DNA of 64,000 bases from Chytridium lagenaria (GCA_025449115.1 JAHLKC010000039.1:1-64000), one strand, 5' to 3'; shown: positions 9,533 to 21,508, numbered from the stretch's first letter. The notes: generated by a model from the sequence alone, not told the origin. Numbers and translations are program-made.

Positions 9533-11459
9533 ATGCGACAAGCTCTCACCGTCCTTGTGGTTGCATGGGCCTCCACAACCGCAGCATGGAACACCTGGTG
9601 TGGTCTCCACTACGAAATCGGATCCCCATCCACAATCCCACCACCTCCATGGTCAAACACTCCACCTCCCCCGACGGTCACCTGGTCCATCCGCCCCCGT
9701 CTCTCCATCTACACTTACGAAACAAGGGGGTCATTCCTCATCACGCCTCCAGAATTCCTCATGGACGAGGATGGAGTGACGAGGTTTTTATTTGAGGCGA
9801 CCGTGTTGAAGGATGAGGGTGGGGGAGATGAAAGGGTGATTGGTGTTGAGACGGTAGGATGGACGGGGGGGAGGTGGAAGTGATGGTTGAGCTTCCGAAA
9901 GCGAGGACGGAGGCGTATAGAGTGAAGGCGAGTTTGAGGGTGATAGGGGAGGAAGAAAAGAAGGTGGAGACGGTTGTAGAGCTTTGGAGGTTGTTGGAAC
10001 CAGAGGTTGGGTTTATTGGGAGTGTTGTCAAGGTGGATGGGAAGACGGGGGGTACGCTTGTTGAAAGAAGGGATGGAGAGGGATGGAAGCAAGAGATAGT
10101 TTTCCTGTAAGGAATACCCTGCCGGTTTTTTTTTTTATATGTTTATGCACTGAATAACGGAATTGGTAGTATGGTCATTACACGAGTTGGGGTGACTTTC
10201 TTGAACGCAATTTCACGATATTGGATGATATCAAGAGAGAAGGGTATACGGTTGTTCACCCTGTTCCGCCTTTTGATGATAGCCTTGATCTCATGGACGC
10301 GTTTCTTGATTACGCGGACAAAGTGGGTGTATACGTCCAATACGATATGCGTCACACGTACAAGGATTTGAGAAAATAACAGAGCAGGTAAGTTTCAATA
10401 CAAATATTCTTTTTACGAAAAAAAAAGAGTTAGGTTAAACGATTCCGATCGAAACCCTCCGTCATTGGATATTACACTGCCGATGAACCCGACGGTACCT
10501 CTGACCCTCCCACTCTCTCACACACCGCCTACAACACCATTCGCGCTTTAGACCCCTACAAACCTGTCGCTCTCGTCCTGAATTGTCGCGACCATGGGTT
10601 AGAGCGATACGCGGATGGCGCTGATATCGTGATGACGGATGCGTACATGGTGGATGTGAATCTGACGTTTAGTGCAGTGTGGGGGACACCGTGTAATGCA
10701 ACGTATGGGTGTTGTGGATGTGATGGATGTAAAGGAGCGTGAGGGATATTTATGAGAGGGTTGTGGAGTATGAGGGAAGGTTGGGGAAGGTTGGGAAGAA
10801 GAAACCAATTTGGGCAGTGTTGCAGGGGTTTGGGAGGAGGCGTTTTGGCCAAGGTAGTGATGATTCATTTCTTTTTGTTATGTCTTTAACTTCTCGCGAA
10901 ACTTGATATTTAACACATTCTCGTTATCCAGGTATCCCAACCCCGACGAACTCCGCGCGATGGTCTACATGTCCCTCATCGCCCGCGCCACAGGTAACCC
11001 TCACATCCCACATTGTTTCATAAAACCACACAAAAAAAAAAAAATAACAAAAAAAACTCAGGTATCCTCTTCTGGCTCCGTAGTCGCCACACCCCCCACC
11101 TCTTCCTCCTCCCCCTCTCAACTCTCGGCAAAGAAATCTCATACCTCTCCACCACCCTCCTCCATCCATCCGCCCACCACCACCCCTCCCCCACCTCCCC
11201 CATCCCAACCGCCTCATGGACGCTCGGCAACCATGTGACGGTGTTGATAGCCACGTCGGCGAGGGTGGAGAGTCGTCCACTGGAGGTACCAGCTTTGAAA
11301 GGGTTTTATGGGGTGGGGAGGGTGTTGTTTGGAGGAACGGGGAGGGTGGAGGTGGTGGATGGTTGGATTAGGATTGAGAAGGTGGAGGGGTTGATGGGGA
11401 TGGCGGTGGAGGTTGTGTGGAATGATGATAGGAGGGGGTTTGAGAAACAAGAGTTATAG
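9533..11459 (+). CDS. Secreted glycoside-hydrolase-like (TIM-barrel) protein, frameshifted
   Basis: The ATG at 9533 opens a signal peptide (MRQALTVLVVAWASTTAAW). An Ig-like beta-rich region follows (to about 10110), then barrel segments: SWGDFLERNFTILDDI, GYTVVHPVPPFDDS, VGVYVQYDMRHTY, VIGYYTADEPDG, NTIRALDPYKPVALVLNC, ADIVMTDAYMVDVN, KKPIWAVLQGFG, YPNPDELRAMVYMSLI and a C-terminal beta domain ending at 11459. The ADEP motif, with an acidic pair after strand four, is where glycoside hydrolase clans carry the acid/base residue. A Cys-rich insert (CNATYGCCGCDGC) follows the DAYMVD segment. Introns are visible at about 10388-10435, 10855-10931 and 10995-11061. One-base gaps near 9872 (G7 run), 10372 (A run), 10740 and 10795 break the frame. 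Substrate is not predictable. Confidence 0.65.
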
Positions 11460-12555
11460 GCGTGACGTGGATATCCACCCCTCCCCTTTTCCCCCCTCCT
11501 ACACACACACACACATCTTTGCGTGACGGGAATGTATGGCATTAAAAAAGCCCTCCAATGCGGGAAGGTCACCCCCTTTCTCGGCACTCACCCATGCACG
11601 CATTGATGCACGCAAACGTCGTGGTATACGTGATACAGGGGAAAAGAAACTGTGTGAAAAAAACAAATCATTCTCGCTCACACCTTCCATGAACTCGGCC
11701 ATAAATAAATATGAATGAGTATGACGTATTTTACATATTCACCTATGAATTACAACTTTTTAAGCACTAAAGCATCGATCGACTACAGAAATAACACATG
11801 AGGGGATAAAAAACACGGATACACACACACACACGACTGTACAAAAAAAACCTCCACCGAAACAAACACTGGTTTTCAACGTTGCGCTTTCAGACGTTGA
11901 AGATGCGACCCCAAAAACGTCGTGTCGTTCCTTAAAAAACACAACACATTCATTAAAAAAAAAAACCCCCCAGATTCACACACCGACTTTACAAAAAAAT
12001 CCTCCACCAAAACAAACCCGGTCTTTTTACCATTAATTCAGACGTTAAAGATACAACCCCGAAAACATCCACGTGTCGTTCTTTCAATATGGAAATGCGG
12101 TTAGACGTCGTTACCCTTTATCGCCAACAACAGAGAACGCCCCCCCCCCAACAAAGATCCAAAAAACCCAATGGGGGTCACCAAACAGTGCCCCGGCCAC
12201 AACCCAAAAAACACAACATGGACAGACACCGCATCATCACATAAAAAAAACAAGACATATATTCACACAAAATCCAAACAAAAAAAAGAGCACAAAACAA
12301 ACCTCACAAGAAAAACACACTCTCACAAAAAACACATACTCAACATAAAAAAGCACTTGACCATCCACACACACAAGTCACAAAATCACATTACACATTA
12401 CAAAAAAAACGACAAAAAAAAACACACCACACACACACTCTCTCTACACAAAAACAAAAACCATCAAAAACAAACAAGGCCCCAACGCCTTTAACACCAC
12501 CGCCATTCTTCGACGCACTTTACATCGCCTCTTCCACATCACACCGCCCAAATCC
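11460..12555. other. Low-complexity intergenic region
   Basis: Dominated by A-rich and AC-rich simple sequence (for example 12230-12480). Apparent open frames there are Lys/Thr/His strings and are not genes. A ~110-bp direct repeat lies at 11834-12093. Confidence 0.6.
11834..12093. repeat. Direct repeat, two ~110-bp copies (11834-11943 and 11983-12093)
   Basis: Both copies run CGACT(G/T)TACAAAAAAA, then CCTCCACC(G/A)AAACAAACC or similar, CAGACGTT(G/A)AAGAT, CAACCCC or CGACCCC, and CGTGTCGTTC. Differences are mostly single substitutions. On the minus strand both begin a related KERH(V)DVFGV reading, so the unit may be a duplicated end of a decayed gene, but no complete gene is visible. Confidence 0.7.
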
Positions 12556-14811
12556 CTACGCATTCTTCGGCGCCCACTTTGTATCCCTCTTATACATCAC
12601 AATATAATTCAAAAGCATAGCCGCACCTACAAGAAACTCCCATTAGAAAAAACACCCAAAAAACTCTCGGTATACGGTTCGAGAAAAAAAAAAAACACAG
12701 GGGGGGGGGATGATGCCTTACATGAAAACGATTCAAGGGTCATGACCCAAAAAAAGGAGACCACGTCTGCAGTAGATCCAATGGGGGTACTTCCCGGTTG
12801 TGCACTTCGGATGGCGGGGAGGGCGAATCTATGGATGGCGGGGGTTAGCGATGGGGGGGGGGAAGAGGAGGGGGGTTGGGAATATGGAAAAGAGGGGTAA
12901 AAGCTGAAAAAAAAAGGAAAGAAATGAATGGGGTTGGGAATTGGAAAGAGGGGGGTAAAAGCTGAAAAGAAAAGGAAAAGAATGGACAAGGAAAAAGGAG
13001 AATGAACGGGAAGGGGAAGGAAAAGGAGAGAGAAATGATATCACAAACAACACTTACAACAAGGCAATAGCGAGCGCAATGATGGGTGGTTCCACCTTTC
13101 TCCAATCCCACCAAATGGTGATGGTAGCCACAGCCACAAGAAGAACGAGCACCCACATAATAACAATGACCAGGATGGAGAAAAACTAAGGAGGAGGATT
13201 AGACATAAAAAATACCAACAGCACTTAAACAAAAAAAAAAAGGAGAAGTCTTACTTGAGCTGTTCCAGATCGTCGAATATCGACTTGAAGAACAAGGACT
13301 GTGCCGTCAAACGTTCGGGAACCGTTTTCGTCACGAGAGATGTCGTCCATGGTGGGGACGCGAATGTTCCAGCTGGAGGGAAAAAACGGGTTAAGAAAAA
13401 TGAATGAAGACGATGAAAGGGGAGGGACACAAGTGGTTAAGGAAGAAGAAGGGAGATGATTAAATGGGAGAGAAAGAAGGGGTGAATGGAGATGATAAAA
13501 GAAGGATAAGAAAAATGAATGGAGATGATAAAAGGGGGGGAAAGAAGGATAAGAAACATGAATGAAGATGATGAAAGGCAGGGAAGAGAAGGATAAGAAA
13601 GATGAATAAAGATGATAAAAGAAGAGGTAAAGAAAAAAGAAGGGAGATGATGAAAGCGGAGGAAAAGAAGGTTAAGAAAGAAGAATAAAGACGATAAAAG
13701 GGGGGAGGGGAAAGAGAGGTAAAGAAAAAAAAAAAAGAGATGATAAGCAGCACAGGCCTACCCTTGAATAGCACCATTGATGGTCATGCCAAGTGGAATG
13801 CGAGTAATACTTTTCGTATTTGGATCAAGATAATTTCCCAAAATATACAGCCGAGAGCTAGCGTACTTGTCAAAGGGATAACTGTTGACGTCTACGAAAA
13901 AAAAAAAAATTAGATGGGGGTTGAGAATACGAAAAAGAAGAGTTGAAGGGTTACCATTGTTGGCGAAACTGAGGACGACTTCTGAGGCCGGCATGATGCT
14001 GCGAGCTTTGAAAAAGAGGGAGGTTTGGTCTTTGAAAAGGGTTTGAGTCAGTGAGATGAAGAAAATGGGGATTATATATTAAAAAAAAGGAGAGGACTCA
14101 CCAAAAGTGATGTTTAAATCACTCTTTAACATGGGTAATCCACCCTGCGTATTTGTTGTCATGACATAATCCCCTAAAAGTAAAAAAAAAAAAAGGTCAA
14201 TACCTCTATATAAAATAAAAAAAAAGAAAGAAAAGAAGCTCACCACAAGGTAAGAAAGACACTCTAGCCTTGAAAGAATTGGCAAGGGTATCAATGGTGG
14301 TGACATTGATTCTGACAAAGATGTAATTCTTGTTGAAACAATCCTTGACGTCTTGATCAAGAGTATTGTCGACAGCGAAACGGGTTTGAGAGGCATTGAA
14401 TTTGGAGAGACCGAATGTGGAGCCTGTACGGCTGTTGCGGGTGTTTCCTTCTTGCTGTAAAAAGAAAAAAAGAAAAAGAAAAAGGGAATGAGGTGTGATG
14501 CCATTAGATTCTCTCTCTCTCCATCCATCGATCGATCCATTCCACTCTCTCTCTCTCTATATACTCTACAAACAAGAACAAGAAAACAAAAAAAGAAAAA
14601 GAAAAAACAAACTTACAATATTAAACCACCCGACGACAATGACAACGACAGCCAAAAAGACGGTTAATCCGGCAATGATGGAATACTGAATGATTCTCCG
14701 TTGAACCTTTTCCTTTGGGACTTTTGATTTTGATGTGGAGGAGGAGGAGAAGGAGGAGGAGGAAGAGGTGGAGAGGATGGATGCCGTGTCGGTATTGGGA
14801 TTCTTTGACAT
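12556..14811 (-). CDS. DUF4436 family multi-pass membrane protein
   Basis: Nine exons on the minus strand: 14811-14617, 14454-14244, 14174-14102, 14029-13955, 13891-13762, 13372-13255, 13185-13058, 12828-12722 and 12626-12556. All junctions are GT-AG and the frame is intact. The ~370-residue product has a Ser-rich cytosolic start, a transmembrane anchor (IIQYSIIAGLTVFLAVVVIV), a lumenal beta-rich domain with SYPFDKYASSRLY, a Trp-rich second TM (SILVIVIMWVLVLLVAVA), a third TM with ALPAIRSAQPGSTPIGST, and a fourth (FFWVMTLESFSCAAMLLNY) before a short basic tail. YPFD(K/R)Y and R(N/S)AQPG...PIG are the DUF4436 signatures of fungal and actinobacterial proteins. Function is unknown. Two introns are unusually long and filled with purine-rich minisatellite. 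Confidence 0.9.
12833..13057. repeat. Purine-rich repeat in a DUF4436 intron
   Basis: The intron holds two or three copies of a unit like GGGTAAAAGCTGAAAAGAAA with poly-G and AAGGAAAA filler. The strand asymmetry is extreme, almost pure purine on the + strand. Confidence 0.75.
13440..13745. repeat. ~45-bp purine-rich minisatellite in a DUF4436 intron
   Basis: About seven degenerate units of the form GATGATAAAAGGGGGGAAAG followed by AAGGATAAGAAAAATGAAT. The array lies wholly inside the intron between exons 13891-13762 and 13372-13255. Confidence 0.75.
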
Positions 14812-16557
14812 TGTGTGTGTGTGTGTGTATGGTGTGGTGTGGTGTGTGGTGTGTGTGTGGTGTAGTTGGAGAGGAAGGAGGTTGTTCTTGTTGTTCTTGT
14901 TGAATGTGAGGTGGAGGTGGATATGGTTGTCTACTCAATGACCTCACTCAGTCACTCTCTTACTCAGTCACTGACTCTGTCAATGAATGGGGAATGAAAG
15001 AGATAAAGAGTGTATAGGCAGTGAGATGATGATGATGGATGGGATCGCACACCACTCTAACCTCCACCCCCAAACCAAAAAAACTCAAGAAAGAGTAGAG
15101 TAGTAGTAGTAGTGGTAGTAGAGATGAGTAAGTAGTAAGTAGTAGGTAGTAGTCGAGTAGTCGAGTGTAGTAGAGAATAGAGAATAGAGATGCAGATGGA
15201 TGGATGGATGGCCTTGTTCTTCAAAGGTAATAAATATATGATTTAGTACATCATATCATCATTATATAGGATGAATAGAATAGAATAAATAATAATATAG
15301 TGTTTACCCTTTGTATCCTCTCCTTTACTCTCCTTTACTATCAACGTATTTTAATGAATGTATTTATTGTCCAAGCAAAACAACGTCAATAATATATAAT
15401 ATATATTAGGTATAGGTGTATAATAATAGGGTTTAGAATCGTATTATATATTATGTTGATATGTAGATGATAATATATTAAAATGGGCTATGTCAATATG
15501 TATTATGTATGTGTATGTATGTAGTACCTAATAATATTATTTATTATTAATAATTAAATAAAGAGACAAAAAAATGTGTCTCTATTGTCTTATAATACAT
15601 ACATTATTAATGAGAGAATTGTCAATTCCATTTCTTTCTTGATCAATGAATAATAAATATTAATTTAATTAATAAAATATTATTATATATTTAAAAAGTA
15701 ATTAATAAATAATAATAAACAGGTGACACATTTCAAAAATGGCTTCAACATACATTTATTTTATTATATATAATTACTCTTTTTCACTAATTCCATAAAA
15801 ATGTCTACATCCCATGCATAATATATAATACTTATCTGCATGATCTATTATATATATTCATTGTTAAATATTAATTTATTTATATACCCGTATATAAATA
15901 TTATAATAAATAAATAGATTGGAAGGCTTCAACTGTATTCATGTATTATTTAATTATTCATCATTATTATTATTCATTTCAATATAGAGATAAAATAAAT
16001 TCTTCTTTTTAATAATAATAAATAAATATCATGTCCCTATATATACTGCTACATACTGACCCCATCAACCTCTTATTATACAATAATAATAAATACCTGA
16101 TATTACAATACAACATCAATGTAAATAATACTAAAGTAACCCATCATCATCATCATCATCATGTATTATCATACACATAAATATTATACCTTCATACGTC
16201 CTGAGAAAAAAAACAATTCATTCATTCATTCAAAATGAACCTTCTATTATTAAAAGACACTCTGCACCGTCAAATGAATATACTTTAGGAAAAAAGGGGT
16301 AAATTAAATCCCCTTTAAACGAAAAAACAAGAAAACAAGAAAGAGGGGGATAAAAAAAAAAAAAAAGAAAGAGGGGTAAACTTTTCAACCATAGGATACG
16401 CTTTAGAAAAAAAACAAAAAACCAACATTACAGTAATAATGACGGGGCCTTTTAAAAAAAAAAAGTTGTAAAAAAGGAAAGATCCAAAACACCACAAAGA
16501 AAGGAGGCAGTTCAAAAAACAACAACAACAACAACAAAAAAAACAAGAGTCCTATCA
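14812..16557. other. Long gene-free, strongly AT-rich spacer
   Basis: Begins with a GT microsatellite (14813-14860), followed by TAG/AGTAG repeats (15090-15180). From about 15190 to 16250 the sequence is extremely AT-rich, with dense AATAATAAT and TATATA tracts and no open frame. It ends with ATC repeats (16142-16162) and A-rich tracts. No RNA gene was recognised. Confidence 0.75.
14813..14870. repeat. GT/TGTGG microsatellite
   Basis: Alternating TGTG runs interspersed with TGG, just upstream of the DUF4436 start codon (minus strand), so it lies in that gene's 5' leader or promoter. Confidence 0.85.
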
Positions 16558-17609
16558 TCAAAGCTGCGTCACAACCAACCCCTCCTGCACCACATCCAAC
16601 ACCTCATAACTCGACAAAATAGCCTTCCCATCCGCCCCGACCTCTCCCCCAAAAATCCTCACCACTCCTCCCCATCCCATCAAACCCTTCCGTCGCCAAA
16701 CACAACACCGTCGGTCCCGCCCCACTCACACAAACCCCCAACAACCCCTTCAACCGATCAGGCGTCAACCCCAATATCTCGGGTAACCCCGGCACCAGAT
16801 GCTGACGATAAGACTGATGAAGTTTATCCTGCATCGCTTCACTGATGATGGACGGGGAGGGAGGCGACTGGGACAGGGATGCCGTGAGCACCGCGAGACG
16901 TTGGAGGTTAAACACCACGTCTGGACGTGGGTAGGAAACGGGGAGGACGGATCGCGCGAGTTTGGTGGAGAGTTCGAAATGCGGGATAATCACCACGGCT
17001 CGAATCAACGGGGAGATGGGGAGTTGAACGTGATGTCCTAGATTATAATGGGGGCAATCCATGACTTCTAACCAGGGTATGCAGACGTTGTCGTCACAGA
17101 AGAAGAAGAAGAAGAAATGGAGGGGTCTTTATCCGGTGTTGAACGCACATAAGACGCAACAAACCCGCCCAACACCGACGCCGTAATATTATCAGGATGT
17201 CCTTCCACCGTCAACGCAAAATCCAAAATCCGTTGCACGCTCATCCCCAACCCACACGCCTCATTCGCCAACGCCACACCAGCCACCACCGCAGCCCCCG
17301 AACTCCCAAGTCACGACCCAACGGAATAGGGTTATCAATATGAACATGGATGGAAGGAAACACCACATGATGACATTGGGAGACTTGGAGCGCTGTCTTG
17401 GTCACAAGGTTGAAGGTAGGGTCCAAGGGCACCGTGTGTGCTGAATCCCCCGTGTACGTGATGTGGATGCCTGGTGTCGATGCTGGGAGGGTGGCCGTGA
17501 CGGACATGCGTTTGGAGAGGGCGATCCCGAGAAACGTCAAACCCGGTCCAATGTTGGAGGTGGAGGCTGGGACAGAGATCTTGAACTTTCGTGGAGGTGG
17601 TGAGGACAT
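16558..17609 (-). CDS. THR1: Homoserine kinase (GHMP kinase family), frameshifted
   Basis: Catalyses ATP-dependent phosphorylation of L-homoserine, the step before threonine synthase. The minus-strand ATG at 17609 opens [23 protein letters not shown], a GHMP N-terminal motif (quoted here as overlapping pieces [11 protein letters not shown] and LTFLGIAL). Next come [10 protein letters not shown] and [20 protein letters not shown], the phosphate-binding loop split by a frame change near 17305, then [17 protein letters not shown]. After another break near 17060: [34 protein letters not shown] and [15 protein letters not shown], the C-terminal GHMP motif. A third break near 16650 leads into [16 protein letters not shown] and the TGA at 16560-16558. 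Order and length (about 350 residues) match yeast Thr1. No intron is needed. The breaks look like missing bases; otherwise the gene would be a pseudogene. Confidence 0.88.
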
Positions 17610-18225
17610 GGATGTGTTTTTTTATGACTGATCAAATGGTGTATAGAGATGCAATGTGGATGAAACTGTAACGTAGGAGAGTTGGGATCAATGATGAACG
17701 ACGGGGGGATGCAATTGATGTTGTTGGATGATAGTCAGAGGGAATGATGGAGATAATAATTTATTAGAGATAATTCTTTAAATAATACCAAAAGAAATCA
17801 ACAAACCACCCAACTCACACAAGAGATGTAGTATTTAAATAATAATGGGCTTTTTTTTCCTTCTCCTTAATTAAAATGATCAACAATCATCATCCTTTTT
17901 CATATTGAACTGATTGCGTCACCTTTTGAAAAAATTCTCAAAAATTCTAATCTCCAATCTCACCAACAAAACCATCCATCTCCATTGGCTGCCAAAATCA
18001 ATCTCTTCCAAGTCAACGTGTCTCCATTCAACGACCGCGTCATCAACACACACACACGCGCGTTTCCAATATAAAACACAAAACCATTCAACATCTATTC
18101 ACCCCTCAACATTCTCACCAAAAAAAACAACAAAAAAATAGATAAAAAAAACCCTCCAACACCAACCCCCTCCCTCACACATTCCAACCCTCGCCCCCCT
18201 TCAAAAAAAAAACCAAAACACGCTT
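17610..18225. other. Intergenic spacer
   Basis: No gene is seen. The right half (17960-18225) is CA-rich simple sequence near the duplicated 3' end of the next gene. Confidence 0.55.
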
Positions 18226-18378
18226 TCACTCCTTCATCTCCCAACCCACCCACACCCAAACCGCCTCCATCTTCACCACCTTCACCCTCCGTCGCACTCC
18301 TTCACAAGCGTCCCCTCCAAAATCACCCCCATCAACGTCATTCACCATCCTCGTCACCCCTATCAAGCGAAAACTTCC
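18226..18378 (-). repeat. Degenerate duplicate of the DCTN4 3' coding end
   Basis: On the minus strand this block repeats the last ~150 bp of the neighbouring DCTN4 gene (18379-18528). Both read TRMVN near the start, RVKV..KMEA in the middle and EMKE before a stop. The duplicate has lost the reading frame in the middle (near 18300-18340) and lies downstream of the first stop, so it is probably untranslated. Confidence 0.75.
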
Positions 18379-21300
18379 TCACTCCTTCATCTCTCCAACC
18401 CCAACCATACACCAAAACGCCTCCATCTTCTCAACCTTCACCCTCCCCGTCCCTCCCTCCTTCACAGGCGTCCCCGCTAAATCACTCACCCCCATCGGCT
18501 CATTCACCATCCTCGTCACCCTAACAAGAAGCGGAAACTATTTCCACAATTAAAAAACCTTTCCCAAAAAAAAAAAAAAAAAAAAAAAAACAACAAAAAA
18601 AAAAAAAAAAAGGGGGTCACGCATACCTCTACCCTGTTCATCCCATACTTGCTCTCTTCAACAAAAAGGTCCAGCCCCAATCCCACGTTTGGGCGTCACA
18701 GCACACCCACAATCACACCATTGTCCTTCACCTCCACTATCCCTGGCATCTCCCCACCCTCTGGACTCTTCCTCTCTTCATCATCCATAAACTCGGTGAA
18801 TGGGGGTACATCAAACACCGGTGCAAGCAGGGTCACCTATTCAAAAAAAAAAACTCGTTAAAACAATAACCCAATGAACCAACGAAAGAAAGCAAACACC
18901 ATCATAAAACCAAAAACAAAAAAAGAGGGGCAAAATAAACCCCCAAAAAAAAACCCCAAAAAAGAAAACAACACAAAGACACACCCCCAAACCCCCCAAA
19001 AAAAACAACAACAACACAACACCAAAAACCCCCTAAACACAAAAAACCCCGAAATTACATCACAATTCCTCAACCCTCCTTCCTCCACTTCCGCGTTATA
19101 CGTCGTTGACAACTCCACATGCATCGGTTGATCAATGGGGTTGGTAAATTTCAGGAAAACATGAACAGCTACACCAAGTTGTAACGGTGGGATGATGGCG
19201 GTGGGATGAGTTCCAGGTGTAAAAGGGAGAGGTGGAGCATTCGGGTGGTTCACAAGGGTAATGGTAGGTAGGTATTCGCTATGAAAAAGAAAGAAAAGGA
19301 CGTGTCAAACAGGAACCTCAATCTCATAAACAAGAGAGGCGAGCGACGATGGACGCTCACTCAAAAATAAAAAAAATACAATACAAAAGACAAGGAAAAG
19401 GACAAAACAAAGACGAAAACCAAAAAAACAAAAAGAAAAAGAAAAGAACAAAAGAAAAATAATTCAACAGAAATGAAAAAACGCCCCCCCAAAAAAAAAA
19501 CACCCACACAGCCATCTGCTTAATCTTAAACCGTGTAGCCTGCGCCTTTTGTTCAGGTTTAATCAATATATGATCACACTTTCGACATCGTTTCGCCCTT
19601 TTCGAACGAAGTTGATTCGTAACGGTTTCAAATGCCTGACCAAAACCAAAAAAAACATCATCAGCCAAAAAATCTTTCCCCCTCCCCAAAAACTTACGAT
19701 CGTTTCCGTGGTTGTCCGTCAAGTTGCTGAAGACGTTGAGGGAGCGATGAGACTAGAATGGGAATTGTGAAAATGGTGTGGTGAGTTCTTTGTTCTCCAA
19801 AGGAAAGGAAAAGAAAAGAAAAGAAAAGAAAAGAAAAGAAGATAAAAAAAACATGCAATCTGTCGCCTTTTTAAATTAAAGATAAGGAGAGATAAAAGGA
19901 AAAGAAACGGAGAAGAAAAAAAACATGCAATCTGTCGCCTTTTTTTAAAAACTATGTTTAAAGAAAAGGAGAGATAAAAGGAAAAGAAAAGGAGAAGAAG
20001 AAAAAAAAAATGCACTCTGTCGCCTTTTTAAAAACCATGTTTAAAGAACAAAAGATAAAAAAGGAAACAAAATCAACAAAAAAGTGGGATTCCTCACCTT
20101 CCTCCAACTTCAACCCCGCAGCCTCCTCCACAACCTCCTCCTCCCCCACCCCCGTCCCCTCATAAGCCTGCACCTCCCACCCCCCCTTCCCACCCGCCCC
20201 AAACAACCTCGACAAACTCGCAGAAAGCGTTCTCGATCCCGACGCCGCATACGCAGAGAGTGTGGGAGGTAAGAGAGGACGTTGGAGGAGAGGGAGAGGG
20301 AACCTTGAGATCGAATGATGGATTGGGATGAGGCGCTGGCGTTGAAACGACGGGAAAGACGGTCGAAATGGTCACGGAGGTGTTCGAATTCTTTGAATTC
20401 GGGGGAGGGGTTGCTTTCTTCGAGTTTTTGCATTTGCGCTAGGAGGGAGTGAGTTTTTGGGGGGAAGGTAGGTATGGGTGGACGTAGTGATAGAGGAAAA
20501 CCGAAAACAGGAGACGGATTTAATGAAAGATAAACGGGAATAAAAGATATGGTGTGTAGGAAAAAGACATAGAACGGGAAGGAAATATCATAAACAAAAA
20601 ATAAGAACTATGTCGGATGAAAGGATAGTGCATATATGTCTACTTACTCGCCAACCCCGTAGGTCTCTCAAACTGCAACCCAACTTCCAAAGAACTCCAT
20701 CGACACACACTACAAGAAAGATAATGTATTCCTCCTGCACCCCCAGATTTACTCAACTCAGAAATCGACGCGGTTGGCGACGTCGACGACCCAACCAAAC
20801 TCGACGTCCTCGGCGGTTTCGGGGACGCCGCGTCAGGGGCAACAGGGGTCCCAGGAACCCAGCATCGGATTCAGATACAACGGTCAAAGTGTTATCACAG
20901 ATAGGACATTCAAAGCAGTTACGAGCGCATCTAAAATATGTAAAGACCGGGTTTTTTTTGGGAAAGGAGATGATACCTGTTACGCTCGGCTTTCACGGAT
21001 GCGGTTGGGACTTCGAATAAACAGTTGGGGCAAAAGTAGCATACGATTTCTTCTTGAATGCAAAAGGGACATCGGGTGGTCATACAGTAATCGCAGTAGA
21101 ATAAGCGTTGGATTGGGAATAAACTCAAGAAATCGGGATGTTTTGGTGCATCTTCCTCAACGTCTTTAACAGGCTCTTCTTTTTCGTCTTCCCCATGCGC
21201 ATGGTTTCCGATATTCTCTAACGCATTGCACCCACACTTATAAAAAGCTTTAGAGTCCAAAGGTATATGCGTCCTTTGTTACCTTATAAAAAACATATGG

Positions 21301-21432
21301 CATGGGTATGGGAAGATACGGAACTGCGACATTCGCATGAGAAAGCGTCGGGTCTTTCGGGCCGGAAGACATGGCTCTGGATGCTGAGATCGAGAGACCA
21401 GAATGAGACGATGGACTTTTGACCAGCACCAT
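18379..21432 (-). CDS. DCTN4: Dynactin subunit 4 (p62), frameshifted
   Basis: A pointed-end subunit of dynactin, the dynein activator. The start is taken at 21432 (MVLVKSPSSHSGLSISASR). Exon 1 ends 21283, a 46-nt intron follows, and exon 2 (21236-20977) carries the p62 zinc module YCDYCMTTRCPFCIQEE and CYFCPNCLFEVPTASV. Exon 3 continues RNCFECPICDNTL and YLSCSVCRWSSLEVGL. Further blocks: EFEHLRDHFDRLSRRF (20400-20330), RCRKCDHILIKPE (19580-19540), VFLKFTNPIDQPMHVEL (19165-19110), PVFDVPPFTEFMDD (18820-18770), and a C-terminus ending EMKE. Frame breaks near 20850 and 20250 are one base each. Intron 19797-20045 contains a minisatellite. The last ~150 bp are duplicated downstream. Exon boundaries between 20450 and 18500 are approximate. 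Start codon lies 76 bp from that of MMM1. Confidence 0.88.
19797..20045. repeat. Three-unit ~75-bp minisatellite in a DCTN4 intron
   Basis: Three units each contain ATGCA(A/C)TCTGTCGCCTTTTT followed by TTTAAA and GGAGAGATAAAAGGAAAAGA. The first unit is preceded by an AAAAG tandem run at 19800-19840. Confidence 0.85.
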
Positions 21433-21508
21433 GACGTTGTCCAATGTTGGAAATTGAAATTCTCGACAAATCCAATCTCAAACCGCTCACCTCCACCCTT
21501 CACTCAGG
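21433..21508. promoter_or_regulatory. 76-bp shared region between DCTN4 and MMM1 start codons
   Basis: The two genes diverge with only 76 bp between their predicted ATGs. Promoters or 5' leaders must overlap, suggesting a bidirectional promoter or transcription starts inside the opposite gene. No TATA box is obvious. Confidence 0.55.

Noticed and set aside
12171..12494. Open frame of 107 codons rich in Lys, Thr and His
   Set aside because: It is simple A/C-rich sequence without codon bias or motifs.
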